Assembly: GCF_016836705.1 (NCBI RefSeq)
Contig: NZ_JAFCGY010000011.1
Coordinates: 1 to 64,000 of the forward strand
Reading direction: 5' to 3'
Origin: Mesorhizobium caraganae
GTDB lineage: Bacteria; Pseudomonadota; Alphaproteobacteria; Rhizobiales; Rhizobiaceae
DNA: 64,000 bases
The notes under the pieces were generated by a model. The model had not been told where the DNA came from. It was given only the letters and a program-made list of their open reading frames with translations, and searched no databases. A program made the translations under genes and the position numbers. Of the stretch, positions 34,884-44,536 are shown piece after piece (within the stretch, counting starts at the first letter, position 1; the number at the start of each line of letters is the position of its first letter).

Positions 34884-36010
34884 GCGAGCCGGTCACTGTC
34901 GAGGTCGGCCTTGGCGAGCGCGCCTATGACATCCTGATCGGCCCCGGCCTTCTGGCGCGCGCCGGCGCCGAGATATCGCGCCGCCTGCCCGGCACGAGGG
35001 CGGCGGTGGTCACCGACGAAAATGTCGCGGCGACACATCTCGACGCGCTGAAGGCCGGTCTGGAAACAGGCGGCATCCAGCCTGCTGTCATCACCTTGCC
35101 GGCCGGCGAAAAGACCAAGAGCTTTGCCCATCTCGAAGAGGTGGTCGACGGCGTGCTGGCCGCCAGACTGGAGCGTGGCGATGTCGTCATCGCGCTCGGC
35201 GGCGGGGTCATCGGCGACCTCACCGGCTTTGCCTCCGGGATCGTGCGCCGCGGCATGAATTTCGTCCAGATTCCGACGTCGCTCTTGGCGCAGGTCGATT
35301 CCTCCGTCGGCGGCAAGACCGGCATCAACAGCCCGCGCGGCAAGAATCTGGTTGGCGTCTTCCACCAGCCGAAGCTGGTGCTGGCCGACACCGAGGTGCT
35401 CGACACGCTGCCGATCCGCGAATTCCGCGCCGGCTATGCCGAGCTCGCCAAATACGGGCTGATCGACCGGCCAGCGTTTTTCGCCTGGCTGGAAGAGAAC
35501 TGGACAAACGTATTCGCCGGCGGTGCGGAGCGGGCCGAGGCGATTGCCGAAGCCTGCCGCGCCAAGGCCGATGTCGTTGCCCGCGACGAGTTCGAAACCG
35601 GCGACCGCGCGCTGCTCAATCTTGGGCACACATTCGGCCATGCGCTGGAAGGGGCAACACAGTATGACGGCGCCCGTCTCGTCCACGGCGAAGGCGTCGC
35701 CATCGGTATGGCGCTGGCGCATCGCTTTTCCGCACGGCTCAACCTGGCCAGTCCGGACGACGCGGCAAGGGTCGAGGCGCATCTGCGCGCCGTCGGCCTG
35801 CCTTGGCGCATGTCCGACATCCCTGGCGAACTGCCCGACGCCGAGGCGCTGCTTGGCTTCATCACCCAGGACAAGAAAGTGTCGCGCGGCGCGTTGACCT
35901 TCATCCTGACGCGCGGCATCGGCCAGGCTTTTATCGCCAAGGATGTGCCGGCGTCCGAAGTGCTGTCGTTCCTCAGGGAAAACCATCCGGCCAACGGGAA
36001 AGCCGGCTGA
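34880..36010 (+). CDS. aroB: 3-dehydroquinate synthase
   Basis: A 376-residue NAD-dependent enzyme that cyclises DAHP to 3-dehydroquinate. Family motifs are present: LGGGVIGDLTGFASGI and QIPTSLLAQVDSSVGGKTGI near residues 105-150, and the zinc-ligand segment NLGHTFGHALEG near 250. It is the second gene of the aroK-aroB pair, an arrangement frequent in proteobacteria. The next gene starts one base after its stop. Confidence 0.96.
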   Translation: MSEPVTVEVGLGERAYDILIGPGLLARAGAEISRRLPGTRAAVVTDENVAATHLDALKAGLETGGIQPAVITLPAGEKTKSFAHLEEVVDGVLAARLERGDVVIALGGGVIGDLTGFASGIVRRGMNFVQIPTSLLAQVDSSVGGKTGINSPRGKNLVGVFHQPKLVLADTEVLDTLPIREFRAGYAELAKYGLIDRPAFFAWLEENWTNVFAGGAERAEAIAEACRAKADVVARDEFETGDRALLNLGHTFGHALEGATQYDGARLVHGEGVAIGMALAHRFSARLNLASPDDAARVEAHLRAVGLPWRMSDIPGELPDAEALLGFITQDKKVSRGALTFILTRGIGQAFIAKDVPASEVLSFLRENHPANGKAG

Positions 36011-36011
36011 G

Positions 36012-36905
36012 ATGGACACCGGCTGGATCGTTGTCGCCGTCCTCGCCATCCTCATCCTGTTTTTCATTGCCGTGCGCACGCGCCTGCTTGCCATGTTCGG
36101 CTATGAGCTGTCACGCATCGAGCCGCAGCGCTCCACCCAGGATGAGTTGCGCGGTGCGGTCGACGATTTCCGCCGTGACGGCCAGATGGTGCGCGAGGAC
36201 CGCGACCGTGTCGGCGGCCTGTTCGACCTTGACGAGCTCGAAGTCTCCGACATCATGGTCCACCGCACCAATATGCGCTCGGTCAATGCCGACAATGCGC
36301 CGGAAGCGGTGGTGCGCGAGATCCTGCAGAGCCCGCACACTCGCATGCCGCTGTGGAAGGGCTCGCTCGACAACATTGTCGGTGTGCTGCACGCCAAGGA
36401 CCTGCTGAGATCGCTGAACGAGGTCGGCAACGACTTTACCAAGATCGACGTGATGAAGATCGCGTCCAAGCCGTGGTTCGTGCCCGACACCACGACCTTG
36501 CAGGAACAGCTCAACGCCTTCCTGCGTGCCAAGGCGCATTTCGCCATCGTCGTCGACGAGTATGGCGAGGTCGAAGGTCTGGTGACACTGGAGGACATCA
36601 TCGAGGAGATCGTCGGCGAGATCGCCGACGAGCACGATGTCGACATCCAGGGTGTGAAGCAGGAGGCCGACGGCTCCGTCGTCGTCGACGGCACGGTGCC
36701 GATCAGGGATCTCAACCGGGCGCTCGACTGGAACCTGCCGGATGAGGAAGCCACCACCATTGCCGGGCTGGTCATCCACGAGACGCAGTCGATCCCCGAG
36801 GAAAAGCAGGCCTTTACCTTCCACGGCAAGCGCTTCGTGGTGATGAAGCGCGACAAGAACCGGATCGCCAAGATCAGGATCCGGCCCGCGGGGGAAGTTA
36901 GCTAA
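36012..36905 (+). CDS. CorC/HlyC-type CBS protein lacking a full CNNM membrane domain
   Basis: A 297-residue protein. Only one membrane helix (about 4-22) is present at the N-terminus, followed directly by RTRLLAMFGYELSRIEPQ and then a pair of CBS domains (about 80-205, including LEVSDIMVHRT and VVDEYGEVEGLVTLEDIIEE) and a CorC_HlyC domain (about 215-290). Typical rhizobial members at this place are about 430 residues, with a three- to four-helix CNNM (DUF21) domain. Here about 130 residues of that domain seem to be missing, so ion transport is doubtful. It follows aroB by one base. Confidence 0.82.
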   Translation: MDTGWIVVAVLAILILFFIAVRTRLLAMFGYELSRIEPQRSTQDELRGAVDDFRRDGQMVREDRDRVGGLFDLDELEVSDIMVHRTNMRSVNADNAPEAVVREILQSPHTRMPLWKGSLDNIVGVLHAKDLLRSLNEVGNDFTKIDVMKIASKPWFVPDTTTLQEQLNAFLRAKAHFAIVVDEYGEVEGLVTLEDIIEEIVGEIADEHDVDIQGVKQEADGSVVVDGTVPIRDLNRALDWNLPDEEATTIAGLVIHETQSIPEEKQAFTFHGKRFVVMKRDKNRIAKIRIRPAGEVS

Positions 36906-36920
36906 GTTCGGCCGTGGATA

Positions 36921-38465
36921 TCACAATTCCCTAGTCGAGCGCTGGCTTAGCGTCGCGCCGGTTTCAGCATCGATCGCAGCCAAGCTGACATCATAACCCC
37001 AGAGGCTTCGGATATGGCGAAGCGTCGCGTCACGGCTCTTGCCGTCGAGCATGATGCCGTTCTTGACATTGTGCTGCAGCCGCAGATGCCGGTCGCCCAG
37101 CAGATCGACGTCGACGACCTGGATGTCGGGACGGCTGGCGCCGATATCGTAGCTTTGCGCGAGCGCCGACCGTATCCTGGCATAGCCGCGCTCATTGTGG
37201 ATCGAGGCCACCTCATAGTGTGGCTCGTCGGCACCGTCGGCGAGCACGAAGAGCCGCCATTTGCGGATCAGCGTCGGGCTTAGATATTGGCGGATGAAGG
37301 ATTCGTCGCGGTGGTTTGCCCAGGCGTCGAGCAAGGTGTCGCGCCAGTCGCCGCGGCCGGCGATGTCGGGAAACCAGTCGCGGTCCTCGGCGGTCGGCGC
37401 GGTCGAGATGCGCTGGATGTCCTGCATCATGTCGAGACCCAGCGCATAGGGATTGATGCCGGAAAAGCGCGGGTCGTCATAGGCCGGCTGGAAGATGACG
37501 TTGGAGTGGTTGCGCAGGATCTCCAGCATGGCGCCTTCGTTGATGCGGCCGCGATCGAACAGCGTGTTCATGAGCGTGTAATGCACGAAGGTGGCGCAGC
37601 CTTCGTTCATCACCTGGGTTTGCCGCTGCGGGTAGAAATATTGAGCGACGACACGCACGATCCTGACGATCTCGCGCTGCCAGGGCTCGAGGACGAGGCT
37701 GTTCTTCTCGAGGAAATAGAGCAGGTTTTCCTCCGGCAGATTGAGCGATTTCTTCCGCTCGGCAAGGATTTCGTCCCCTGCTTCCGGCTTGCTCTTGCCC
37801 TGCGAGGGCGGCAGTGTCCGCCACAGATCGTTGAAGGAGCGCTCCTCGTATTCGAGACGTTCGCGCAGTCCCTCGCGCTGTTGCTCCGACGACAGTTTCG
37901 GCGGCCGGCGGTAACGGAACACACCTTGCTCCATCAGCGCATGCGCGGAATCCAGGATCGCCTCCACGGCGGCCATGCCATGCCGTTCCTCGCACCGGGC
38001 TATGTAGCTCTTGGCGAAGTCCAGATAGCTCAGGATGCCGCCGGCATCCGTCCATTGCCGGAAGAGATGATTGTTCTTGAAGAAATGGTTGTGCCCGAGC
38101 GCGGCATGCGCGGTCACCAAGGCCTGCAGGGCCATGGTGTTTTCTTCCATGAGGTAGACGATGCAGGGGTTGGAGTTGATGACGATCTCGTAGGCCAAAC
38201 CCCGCGCGCCCTTGCGGTAGAGAAGCTCGTCGTGGAGAAAACGTTTGCCGAACGACCAGTGCCGGTACATCAGCGGCATGCCGATCGACGAATAGGCGTC
38301 GAGCATCTGCTGCGAGGAAATGATCTCCATCTGCACCGGATAGATGTCGAGGCGAAGCTCTTCGCGGCCGATCGCTTCGATCTCGTCATAGACCCGGGAC
38401 AGTTTGTTGAAATCCCAGTCGGACCCGGAAAACAGCAGTTCGGACTTGCGCGCCTGGCTGACCAT
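36921..38465 (-). CDS. SpoVR/YcgB family protein
   Basis: A 514-residue protein with the SpoVR features DWDFNKLSRVYDEIEAIG near the start, SYSSIGMPLMYRHWSFGK-like motif near 60-75 and MNEGCATFVHYTLMN near 295. The biochemical role is unknown; in E. coli the homologue YcgB belongs to the RpoS-type stress response and is linked to YeaG/YeaH. Here it is the third gene of that set, 11 bases after the DUF444 gene. The ATG at 38465 is chosen because the family sequence begins there. It converges on the CorC-like gene with 15 bases between stops. Confidence 0.92.
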   Translation of the reverse strand: MVSQARKSELLFSGSDWDFNKLSRVYDEIEAIGREELRLDIYPVQMEIISSQQMLDAYSSIGMPLMYRHWSFGKRFLHDELLYRKGARGLAYEIVINSNPCIVYLMEENTMALQALVTAHAALGHNHFFKNNHLFRQWTDAGGILSYLDFAKSYIARCEERHGMAAVEAILDSAHALMEQGVFRYRRPPKLSSEQQREGLRERLEYEERSFNDLWRTLPPSQGKSKPEAGDEILAERKKSLNLPEENLLYFLEKNSLVLEPWQREIVRIVRVVAQYFYPQRQTQVMNEGCATFVHYTLMNTLFDRGRINEGAMLEILRNHSNVIFQPAYDDPRFSGINPYALGLDMMQDIQRISTAPTAEDRDWFPDIAGRGDWRDTLLDAWANHRDESFIRQYLSPTLIRKWRLFVLADGADEPHYEVASIHNERGYARIRSALAQSYDIGASRPDIQVVDVDLLGDRHLRLQHNVKNGIMLDGKSRDATLRHIRSLWGYDVSLAAIDAETGATLSQRSTREL

Positions 38466-38476
38466 TGCCGAAGCCC

Positions 38477-39787
38477 TCAAGCGCTCTTGCGCAGGTCGGG
38501 CTGCCTGGCAAACAGCTCGCGGAAGACCGGGTATATGTCGGCCGGCGCGGCAATGCGCCTCATCTGGAAGTTCGGCCATTTGCCGTCGACGGCGTTGTAG
38601 GCGCGCCAAAGCGACGTGCCGTTCTCGGTCGAGCCGAAAATGTGGCTTTCCCGTTCGTCGATGATCTCCACATAGGCGAAATACTGGCAAAGCCGCATGA
38701 GCTTGCGGTCGAGCAGTTCTATGCAGCGCTCGGAGTCGGTGGCGAAATTGTCGCCGTCGGAGGCCTGGGCGGCATAGATGTTCCATTCGGACGCCGGATA
38801 GCGCTCTTCGATGATGCGATGCATCTCCTCGAGCGCCGTGGAAACGATGGTGCCGCCGCTCTGGGTGTGGTGAAAGAAGGTGTGCTCGTCCACTTCCTGG
38901 GCTTCATGGGTGTGGCGAATGAAAACGAGTTCCGTCCGCTCATAACGCCGCGTCAGGAACAGATGCAGCAGCACGAAGAAGCGTTTGGCCAGATCCTTCT
39001 CGCGCTCGCCCATCGATCCGGAGACGTCCATCAGGCAGAACATGACGGCGCTGGCATTCGGCCGCGGCTGAGGGTCGAAGCGATTGAAGCGAATGTCGAC
39101 CGGATCGACATAGGCGATCCGCCTGCGCCGGCGCTCCAGCCGATCGAGCTCTTCGCGCAGAGCCTCGATGCGTTCGCCTGTCTTTGCCCCCGGCGGCCTG
39201 GATTCCAGCTCGGCGATCTGCTGGGCGATGGCGTCCACGTCGGCCTGCTTTGGACGCCTGAGCGCGATGCGGCGCCCGTGGCTGTTGCGCATCGTGCGCC
39301 CGACATTGATGTTGGTCGGCGCGCCGCTTGCCGCGAAGCCCGCCCGCCTCGGCTTGAAGCTGAGTATCTGCTTGAGGCTGAGCTTGACCAGATCCGGCAG
39401 CTCGAGGTCCTCGAAGAAGAGGTCGAGCACTTCCTCGCGCGACAGCACGAAGCGGAAGTCGTCCTCGGATTCCGTGGTCCCCGGAGCCGAGCCGTAGCCT
39501 CCGCCGCCGCCAGGCTTGTCGATAAGATCGCCAGGGTTGAACGTCCGGTTGCCGGGCAGGATGTGCTGGCGCCGGCCGCTGTCCTTGTCGTCGCCGAAGG
39601 TCGGTTCACCGGTGCCCTTGCGCGGAATCGGCACGGCGTGCTCGCGATCGAGCTCGGCGATGCCGCCGGCGCGGACCTTGTCGCGGATGCTGCGCTTGAG
39701 CTCTTCGCGGGCGCGCCTGAGGAAGCGCTGGCGATTCCCAAGGCTTTTGTCCTTCGGGTTCAGGCGGCGGTCGATGAAGATCGGCAT
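38477..39787 (-). CDS. DUF444 protein (YeaH/YhbH family)
   Basis: A 436-residue protein with the N-terminal sequence FIDRRLNPKDKSLGNRQRF typical of YeaH, a charged coiled region (about 190-225) and a VWA-like domain whose metal site is MDVSGSMG near 254. It is thought to act with the PrkA kinase upstream and SpoVR downstream; its exact role is not known. Genes on both sides lie within 20 bases, so all three are one operon. Confidence 0.93.
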   Translation of the reverse strand: MPIFIDRRLNPKDKSLGNRQRFLRRAREELKRSIRDKVRAGGIAELDREHAVPIPRKGTGEPTFGDDKDSGRRQHILPGNRTFNPGDLIDKPGGGGGYGSAPGTTESEDDFRFVLSREEVLDLFFEDLELPDLVKLSLKQILSFKPRRAGFAASGAPTNINVGRTMRNSHGRRIALRRPKQADVDAIAQQIAELESRPPGAKTGERIEALREELDRLERRRRRIAYVDPVDIRFNRFDPQPRPNASAVMFCLMDVSGSMGEREKDLAKRFFVLLHLFLTRRYERTELVFIRHTHEAQEVDEHTFFHHTQSGGTIVSTALEEMHRIIEERYPASEWNIYAAQASDGDNFATDSERCIELLDRKLMRLCQYFAYVEIIDERESHIFGSTENGTSLWRAYNAVDGKWPNFQMRRIAAPADIYPVFRELFARQPDLRKSA

Positions 39788-39806
39788 GGAACCGTCCCGG
39801 CTTTGC

Positions 39807-41756
39807 TCAACCCGCTTTGTTCACGCGCATGTACCAGTCGACCAACCGGCGCACCTGCCGCTGGGTATAGCCGCGTTCCACCATCCGCTGCACGAATTCG
39901 TTGTGCCGCTTCTCCGTGACGCTGTCCTGCTTGGAGCCGAAGCTGATCACCGGCAGCAGGTCCTCGACCTGGCCGAACATGCGCTTCTCGATGACCTCGC
40001 GAAGCTTTTCGTAGCTCGTCCAGGACGGATTGCGGCCATGGTTGCGCGCCCGGGCGCGCAAGGTGAATTTGACCACTTCGTTGCGGAAGTCCTTGGGATT
40101 GGCGATGCCGGCCGGCTTCTCGACCTGCGACAACTCCTTGTCCAGGACCTCACGGTTGAGAATCTGCCCGGTGTCGGGGTCCTTGTAGTCCTGATCCTCG
40201 ATCCAGGCATCGGCATAGGCGATATAGCGGTCGAAAAGGTTCTGACCGTACTCGCTGTAGGATTCCAGATAGGCTTTCTGGATCTCGTGACCGATGAACT
40301 CGGCATAGCGGGCCGCGAGTTCCGACTTGATGAATTCGAGATAGGCGGCTTCCGTTTGCTTCGGGAATTGCTCGCGCTTGATCGCCTCCTCGAGGATGTA
40401 CATCAGGTGCACGGGGTCGGCCGCCACCTCCTTGGTGTCGTAATTGAACGTCTGCGACAGGATCTTGAAGGCGAAGCGCGTGCTGACCCCGGTCATGCCC
40501 TCGTCGACGCCGGCGGCGTCGCGATATTCCTGGACCGACTTGGCTTTCGGATCGACCTCCTTGAGGTTCTCGCCGTCATAGGCGCGCATCTTGGTGTAGA
40601 GCGACGAGTTCTCGTGTTCGGCAAGACGGGTCGAGACGGTGAAGCGGCTGAGAATGTCCAGCACTTCCGGGGCGCAGGGGCTGCTTGCCAGTTCGCTTTC
40701 GCGCAGCAGCTTCTCGTAGATTTGCCTTTCCTCGGTGATGCGCAGGCAATAGGGAACCTTGACCACGAGGATGCGGTCGAGGAAGGCCTCGTTGTTCTTG
40801 TTGTTCTTGAACTGCTGCCATTCCGATTCGTTGGAATGGGCAACGACGATGCCCTGATAGGGGAAGGCGCCGAAATTCTCGGTGCCGTTGTAGCTGCCTT
40901 CCTGGGTTGCCGTCAGCAATGGGTGCAGCACCTTGATGGGCGCCTTGAACATCTCGACGAATTCGAGCAGCCCTTGCGTGGTCCGGTTGAGGCCGCCGCT
41001 GTATGAATAGGCGTCAGGATCCGATTGGCTGAAATTCTCCAACTGCCTGATGTCGACCTTGCCGACCAGCGCCGAGACGTCCTGATTGTTCTCGTCGCCG
41101 GGCTCGGTCTTGGCGATGGCGACCTGCCGCAGCCGCGACGGCATCAGCTTGACGACGCTGAATTTGGAGATGTCGCCCGACAGTTCGTCGAGGCGCTTGG
41201 CCGCCCAGGGCGAAATCAGTCCGTTCAGGCGGCGGCGGGCGATGCCGTATTTATCCTCCAGCAGATCGCCCATGCGGTCGGGATGGAAAAGGCCGAGCGG
41301 CGATTCGAAGACGGGGCTGATCTTGTTGCCGACCTTCAGCGTGTAGATCGGGCGCTCCTCCATCAGCTTCTTCAGCCGTTCAGCCAGCGAGGATTTGCCG
41401 CCGCCGACCGGACCGAGGAGATAGAGGATCTGCTTGCGCTCCTCGAGCCCCTGCGAGGCGTAGCGGAAATATCCGGCGATGCGCTCGATCGTATCCTCCA
41501 TTCCGTAGAAATCGGAAAAGGAGGGATAGACCTTGACGGTGCGGTTGGAGAAAATGCGACCGAGCCGCTCGTCCTTGCTGGTGTCGATCAGGTTCGGTTC
41601 GCCGATGGCCTCGACCATACGCTCTGGCGCCGAGGCATACATGGATTTGTCCTCGCGGCAGGCAAGCAGATATTGCTGGAGACTGATCTCTTCCTGGGCC
41701 GCGTTGGAATAAATCTCCGAAAACAGGTCGAAGACGTCTGATTGATTCTCGCGCAT
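39807..41756 (-). CDS. prkA: PrkA-family serine protein kinase (YeaG type)
   Basis: A 649-residue protein. The N-terminal two thirds are an AAA-like ATPase (Walker A GPVGGGKSS at 115-123; VVAHSNESEWQQF near 300) and the C-terminal third is the PrkA kinase domain. In enterobacteria YeaG contributes to survival under nitrogen and stationary-phase stress, through YeaH. It heads the operon prkA-yeaH-spoVR. GAGG six bases before the ATG serves as ribosome binding site, and a candidate EcfG-type promoter lies 50 bp upstream. Confidence 0.95.
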   Translation of the reverse strand: MRENQSDVFDLFSEIYSNAAQEEISLQQYLLACREDKSMYASAPERMVEAIGEPNLIDTSKDERLGRIFSNRTVKVYPSFSDFYGMEDTIERIAGYFRYASQGLEERKQILYLLGPVGGGKSSLAERLKKLMEERPIYTLKVGNKISPVFESPLGLFHPDRMGDLLEDKYGIARRRLNGLISPWAAKRLDELSGDISKFSVVKLMPSRLRQVAIAKTEPGDENNQDVSALVGKVDIRQLENFSQSDPDAYSYSGGLNRTTQGLLEFVEMFKAPIKVLHPLLTATQEGSYNGTENFGAFPYQGIVVAHSNESEWQQFKNNKNNEAFLDRILVVKVPYCLRITEERQIYEKLLRESELASSPCAPEVLDILSRFTVSTRLAEHENSSLYTKMRAYDGENLKEVDPKAKSVQEYRDAAGVDEGMTGVSTRFAFKILSQTFNYDTKEVAADPVHLMYILEEAIKREQFPKQTEAAYLEFIKSELAARYAEFIGHEIQKAYLESYSEYGQNLFDRYIAYADAWIEDQDYKDPDTGQILNREVLDKELSQVEKPAGIANPKDFRNEVVKFTLRARARNHGRNPSWTSYEKLREVIEKRMFGQVEDLLPVISFGSKQDSVTEKRHNEFVQRMVERGYTQRQVRRLVDWYMRVNKAG

Positions 41757-41806
41757 GATGCTTCGCCTCGGAGCCGACCGGCAGCCAATCGGCTCATCGC
41801 TCCATC

Positions 41807-41831
41807 AACTGCCGGAAAGCAGTGTGGTTCC
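41807..41831 (-). promoter_or_regulatory. Candidate EcfG (general stress) promoter of the prkA operon
   Basis: On the minus strand GGAAC (41831-41827) is followed after 16 bases by AGTT (41810-41807). The alphaproteobacterial general stress sigma factor EcfG recognises GGAAC-N16/17-CGTT, so only one base of the -10 differs. The start of transcription would give a leader of about 45 bases. It fits the stress-related role of the operon, but such motifs occur by chance. Confidence 0.45.
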
Positions 41832-42046
41832 CTTCTCCTGAAGGGACAGTGCACCGCACTCCGACATTGGCCTTCGGGGATGCCCGATTCGGCCGAAAAT
41901 GCTCGCCTAATAAGATACGTGGTGATTGCTGGCGGAGCGTCAAGGAGAGGATTTGTTTTCGCACCGAAAGTTGTCATTTTTGGTTCGTAGGTGAGGTGCG
42001 TGGCGAGCGTCCGCGCGCTGTCGCCTAAACTTGGCCGGAGATGACG

Positions 42047-42853
42047 ATGATCGATCGACGCAGCTTCATCGCGGCATCCATCGCAGCGATGCTGGCTGCC
42101 GGTGGAACGGCAGCTAAGCCGCTGCGCCAGCCGCAACCGCAGACGTTCGACTATGGACCGGCCAAGCTCGACGTGTACGCGCCGGCCGGCGCGAAGAACC
42201 TGCCGGTGGTGTTTTTCGTCCATGGCGGCGCCTGGCGGTTCGGCAAGCGCAGCCAGGTCGGCGCCAAGCCGGGTTTCCTGCTCGCCAATGGCTTCTGCTT
42301 CGTCTCCATCGACTATCGCATGCTGCCGGAGGCCGATGTAGCCACCCAGGCTAGTGACGTGGAACAAGCCTATGCCTATGTCAGGGCCAACATCGCCCGG
42401 CATGGCGGCGATCCGGACCGCATCGTCGGCATGGGCCATTCGGCCGGCTGCCATCTGATCGCGCTGACCGGCATGCGCGGCGGACTGCCCGGCGTCGCCG
42501 CGCTGATCCTCGACGACACCAGGGCCTATGATCTTGCCGCGCTATCCAGGAATGGCGGCATGGTTCGGGCCTATGCGCGTGTCTTCTCCGACCCGGCACA
42601 ATGGGCGGCTCTGTCGCCGGCGAGCTATGTCGACGGGCGCAAGCATCCGCCGACCTTCATCGCCTATTCGCGCGCCGATGGCCGCGAAGAGCAATCGACG
42701 GCCTTTGCCAAGCGCCTGCGCGCCACCGGCACGGCGGTGACGCTGTTCGACGGTAGCGCATACACGCATATGTCGATCAACCATGACTTTGGCGAGGACG
42801 GCGATGCGTTGACGGCCGCAACGCTGGCGTTCTTGAAATCGACGGTCGCCTGA
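42047..42853 (+). CDS. Exported alpha/beta hydrolase (carboxylesterase type)
   Basis: A 268-residue protein. The N-terminus IDRRSFIAASIAAML looks like a twin-arginine signal, so it is probably exported folded. The hydrolase domain has the oxyanion motif VHGGAW near 63-68, the nucleophile elbow GMGHSAG (Ser near 135), and candidate catalytic Asp and His near the end (SRADGREEQ and THMSINHDF). The ATG at 42047 is preferred because GGAG lies six bases upstream; an ATG six bases earlier would touch the site. Its substrate is unknown. It is divergent from the prkA operon. Confidence 0.82.
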   Translation: MIDRRSFIAASIAAMLAAGGTAAKPLRQPQPQTFDYGPAKLDVYAPAGAKNLPVVFFVHGGAWRFGKRSQVGAKPGFLLANGFCFVSIDYRMLPEADVATQASDVEQAYAYVRANIARHGGDPDRIVGMGHSAGCHLIALTGMRGGLPGVAALILDDTRAYDLAALSRNGGMVRAYARVFSDPAQWAALSPASYVDGRKHPPTFIAYSRADGREEQSTAFAKRLRATGTAVTLFDGSAYTHMSINHDFGEDGDALTAATLAFLKSTVA

Positions 42854-42977
42854 TCGCCCAACCCGAGCCGTCCTGGATCAGACCAAAAGCGCCGGCGGGA
42901 TATTGCCGTGCCGGCACTTGCAGGTGCTATTGCACTCTTCGATCGTGTGCTTTGTGCCGCCAACCGGAGAGAATTTC

Positions 42978-44531
42978 ATGAATGGCGCCGACCTGCTGTG
43001 TGACGTGCTTCTGGCCAATGACGTCACGGTCTGTTTCGCCAATCCCGGCACGTCGGAAATGCATTTCGTTGCCGCACTCGACCGCAAGCCTGAGATGCGG
43101 TGCGTGCTCGGCCTTTTCGAAGGCGTGGTGACGGGTGCAGCCGACGGCTATGCGCGCATGACCGATCGCCCGGCGGCTACGCTGCTGCATACCGGGCCGG
43201 GCCTGGCCAATGGACTGGCCAATATGCACAACGCAAGGCGTGCGCGCAGCCCGATGATCAACATTGTCGGCGACCACGCCTCCTACCATCTGCCGCTCGA
43301 TGCGCCGCTGACCAGCGACATAGAAGGCCTGGCGGCGCCGATGTCGAATTGGGTCGGCCGCGTCAAAGGCCCGGCCGATATCGTGCCTGCCGCGGAGGCC
43401 GCTTTCCGCGCCTCGTTGACCCCACCTGGTGTTACGACGCTGATCCTGCCGGCGGACGCCGCCTGGGGCGAGGTCGACGCAATTTCACCTGGCAAGGTCA
43501 GGCTGGCGCCGTTGCCCGCTGTCGACATGGCGGCTGTGCGCAAGGTCGCCGAAGCAATCCGCGCCGAGCCGGGCCGTGTCGGCATGGTGGTGCGCGGGCA
43601 GGCGGCGCGGGCCGATGCGCTTGAAATCGCAGGTCGAATCGCGGCGACCGGCGATGTCCGCCTGTTCAGCGAGGTTCTGATCGCCCGCATGCAGCGCGGC
43701 CGCGGGCGATTCGCGCCGACGCGCATTCCCTATCCGGTCGATGCGGCGACAACGACCCTCCGGGATATCGACGTGCTGGTGCTGGTCGGGGCGAAGGAGC
43801 CGGTGGCGTTCTTTGCCTATCCTGGCAAGCCGGGACGGCTGGTCCGAGACGATTGCCAGGTGCTCTCGCTGGCGGCGCATGGCGAGGATCTGAAGGCGGC
43901 GCTGGAGGCGTTGGCCGGCGAGCTCGGCATCAAGCTGACGCAGCAGTTCACCGCTGCAACGGCCTTTCCAGACGAGCCGACGCCAAACGGCAGACTGACG
44001 GACGATGCAATCGCACTGTCGGTTGCGCGCAAGCTCCCCGCCAATGCCATCGTCTGTGACGAAGCGGTCACCTCGGCCAGGCGATTCTTTGCGCTGTCGG
44101 CATATGCGGCCCCGCACGACTACATGATGGGCACGGGCGGATCGATCGGCGGCGGCATTCCGATGGCAACCGGGGCGGCGATCGCCTGTCCGGACCGCAA
44201 GGTGATCAATCTCGAGGCCGACGGCAGTGGCATGTACACGGTGCAGGGACTGTGGACGCAGGCGAGGGAAAAGCTCGACGTGGTCACAATCGTGTTTTCC
44301 AACCGGACCTACGCCATTCTGCATGGCGAGATGACGAATGTCGGTGTCAATTCGATCGGCGAGAACGCCAGGCGTATGCTCGATCTCGACCATCCCGCGC
44401 TGGACTGGGTTGCACTGGCCAATGGCATGGGTATCGAGGCGGCCCGCGCCGATACGTGCGAACGCTTCGACGCGCTGCTCGACAGCGCGGTGTCGCGACC
44501 CGGACCGTTTCTGATCGAAGCGGTGATCTGA
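42978..44531 (+). CDS. Thiamine diphosphate-dependent enzyme of the acetolactate synthase / benzoylformate decarboxylase family
   Basis: A 517-residue TPP enzyme with the three usual domains. The catalytic Glu is E48 (LFEGVVTGAADGYAR), and the cofactor-binding motif EADGSGMYTVQGLWTQAREK lies near 415. It lacks a partner small subunit and is close in layout to putative acetolactate synthase large subunits annotated as decarboxylases, so a 2-keto acid decarboxylase is as likely as a carboligase. The ATG at 42978 has GGAGAG eight bases upstream. It converges on bolA with five bases between the two stop codons. Confidence 0.85.
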   Translation: MNGADLLCDVLLANDVTVCFANPGTSEMHFVAALDRKPEMRCVLGLFEGVVTGAADGYARMTDRPAATLLHTGPGLANGLANMHNARRARSPMINIVGDHASYHLPLDAPLTSDIEGLAAPMSNWVGRVKGPADIVPAAEAAFRASLTPPGVTTLILPADAAWGEVDAISPGKVRLAPLPAVDMAAVRKVAEAIRAEPGRVGMVVRGQAARADALEIAGRIAATGDVRLFSEVLIARMQRGRGRFAPTRIPYPVDAATTTLRDIDVLVLVGAKEPVAFFAYPGKPGRLVRDDCQVLSLAAHGEDLKAALEALAGELGIKLTQQFTAATAFPDEPTPNGRLTDDAIALSVARKLPANAIVCDEAVTSARRFFALSAYAAPHDYMMGTGGSIGGGIPMATGAAIACPDRKVINLEADGSGMYTVQGLWTQAREKLDVVTIVFSNRTYAILHGEMTNVGVNSIGENARRMLDLDHPALDWVALANGMGIEAARADTCERFDALLDSAVSRPGPFLIEAVI

Positions 44532-44536
44532 AGCGC

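Noticed and set aside
41757..42046. A sigma-54 promoter for prkA, as known for the enterobacterial homologue
   Set aside because: No TGGCAC-N5-TTGC motif was found on the minus strand of the intergenic region; an EcfG-type motif fits better.
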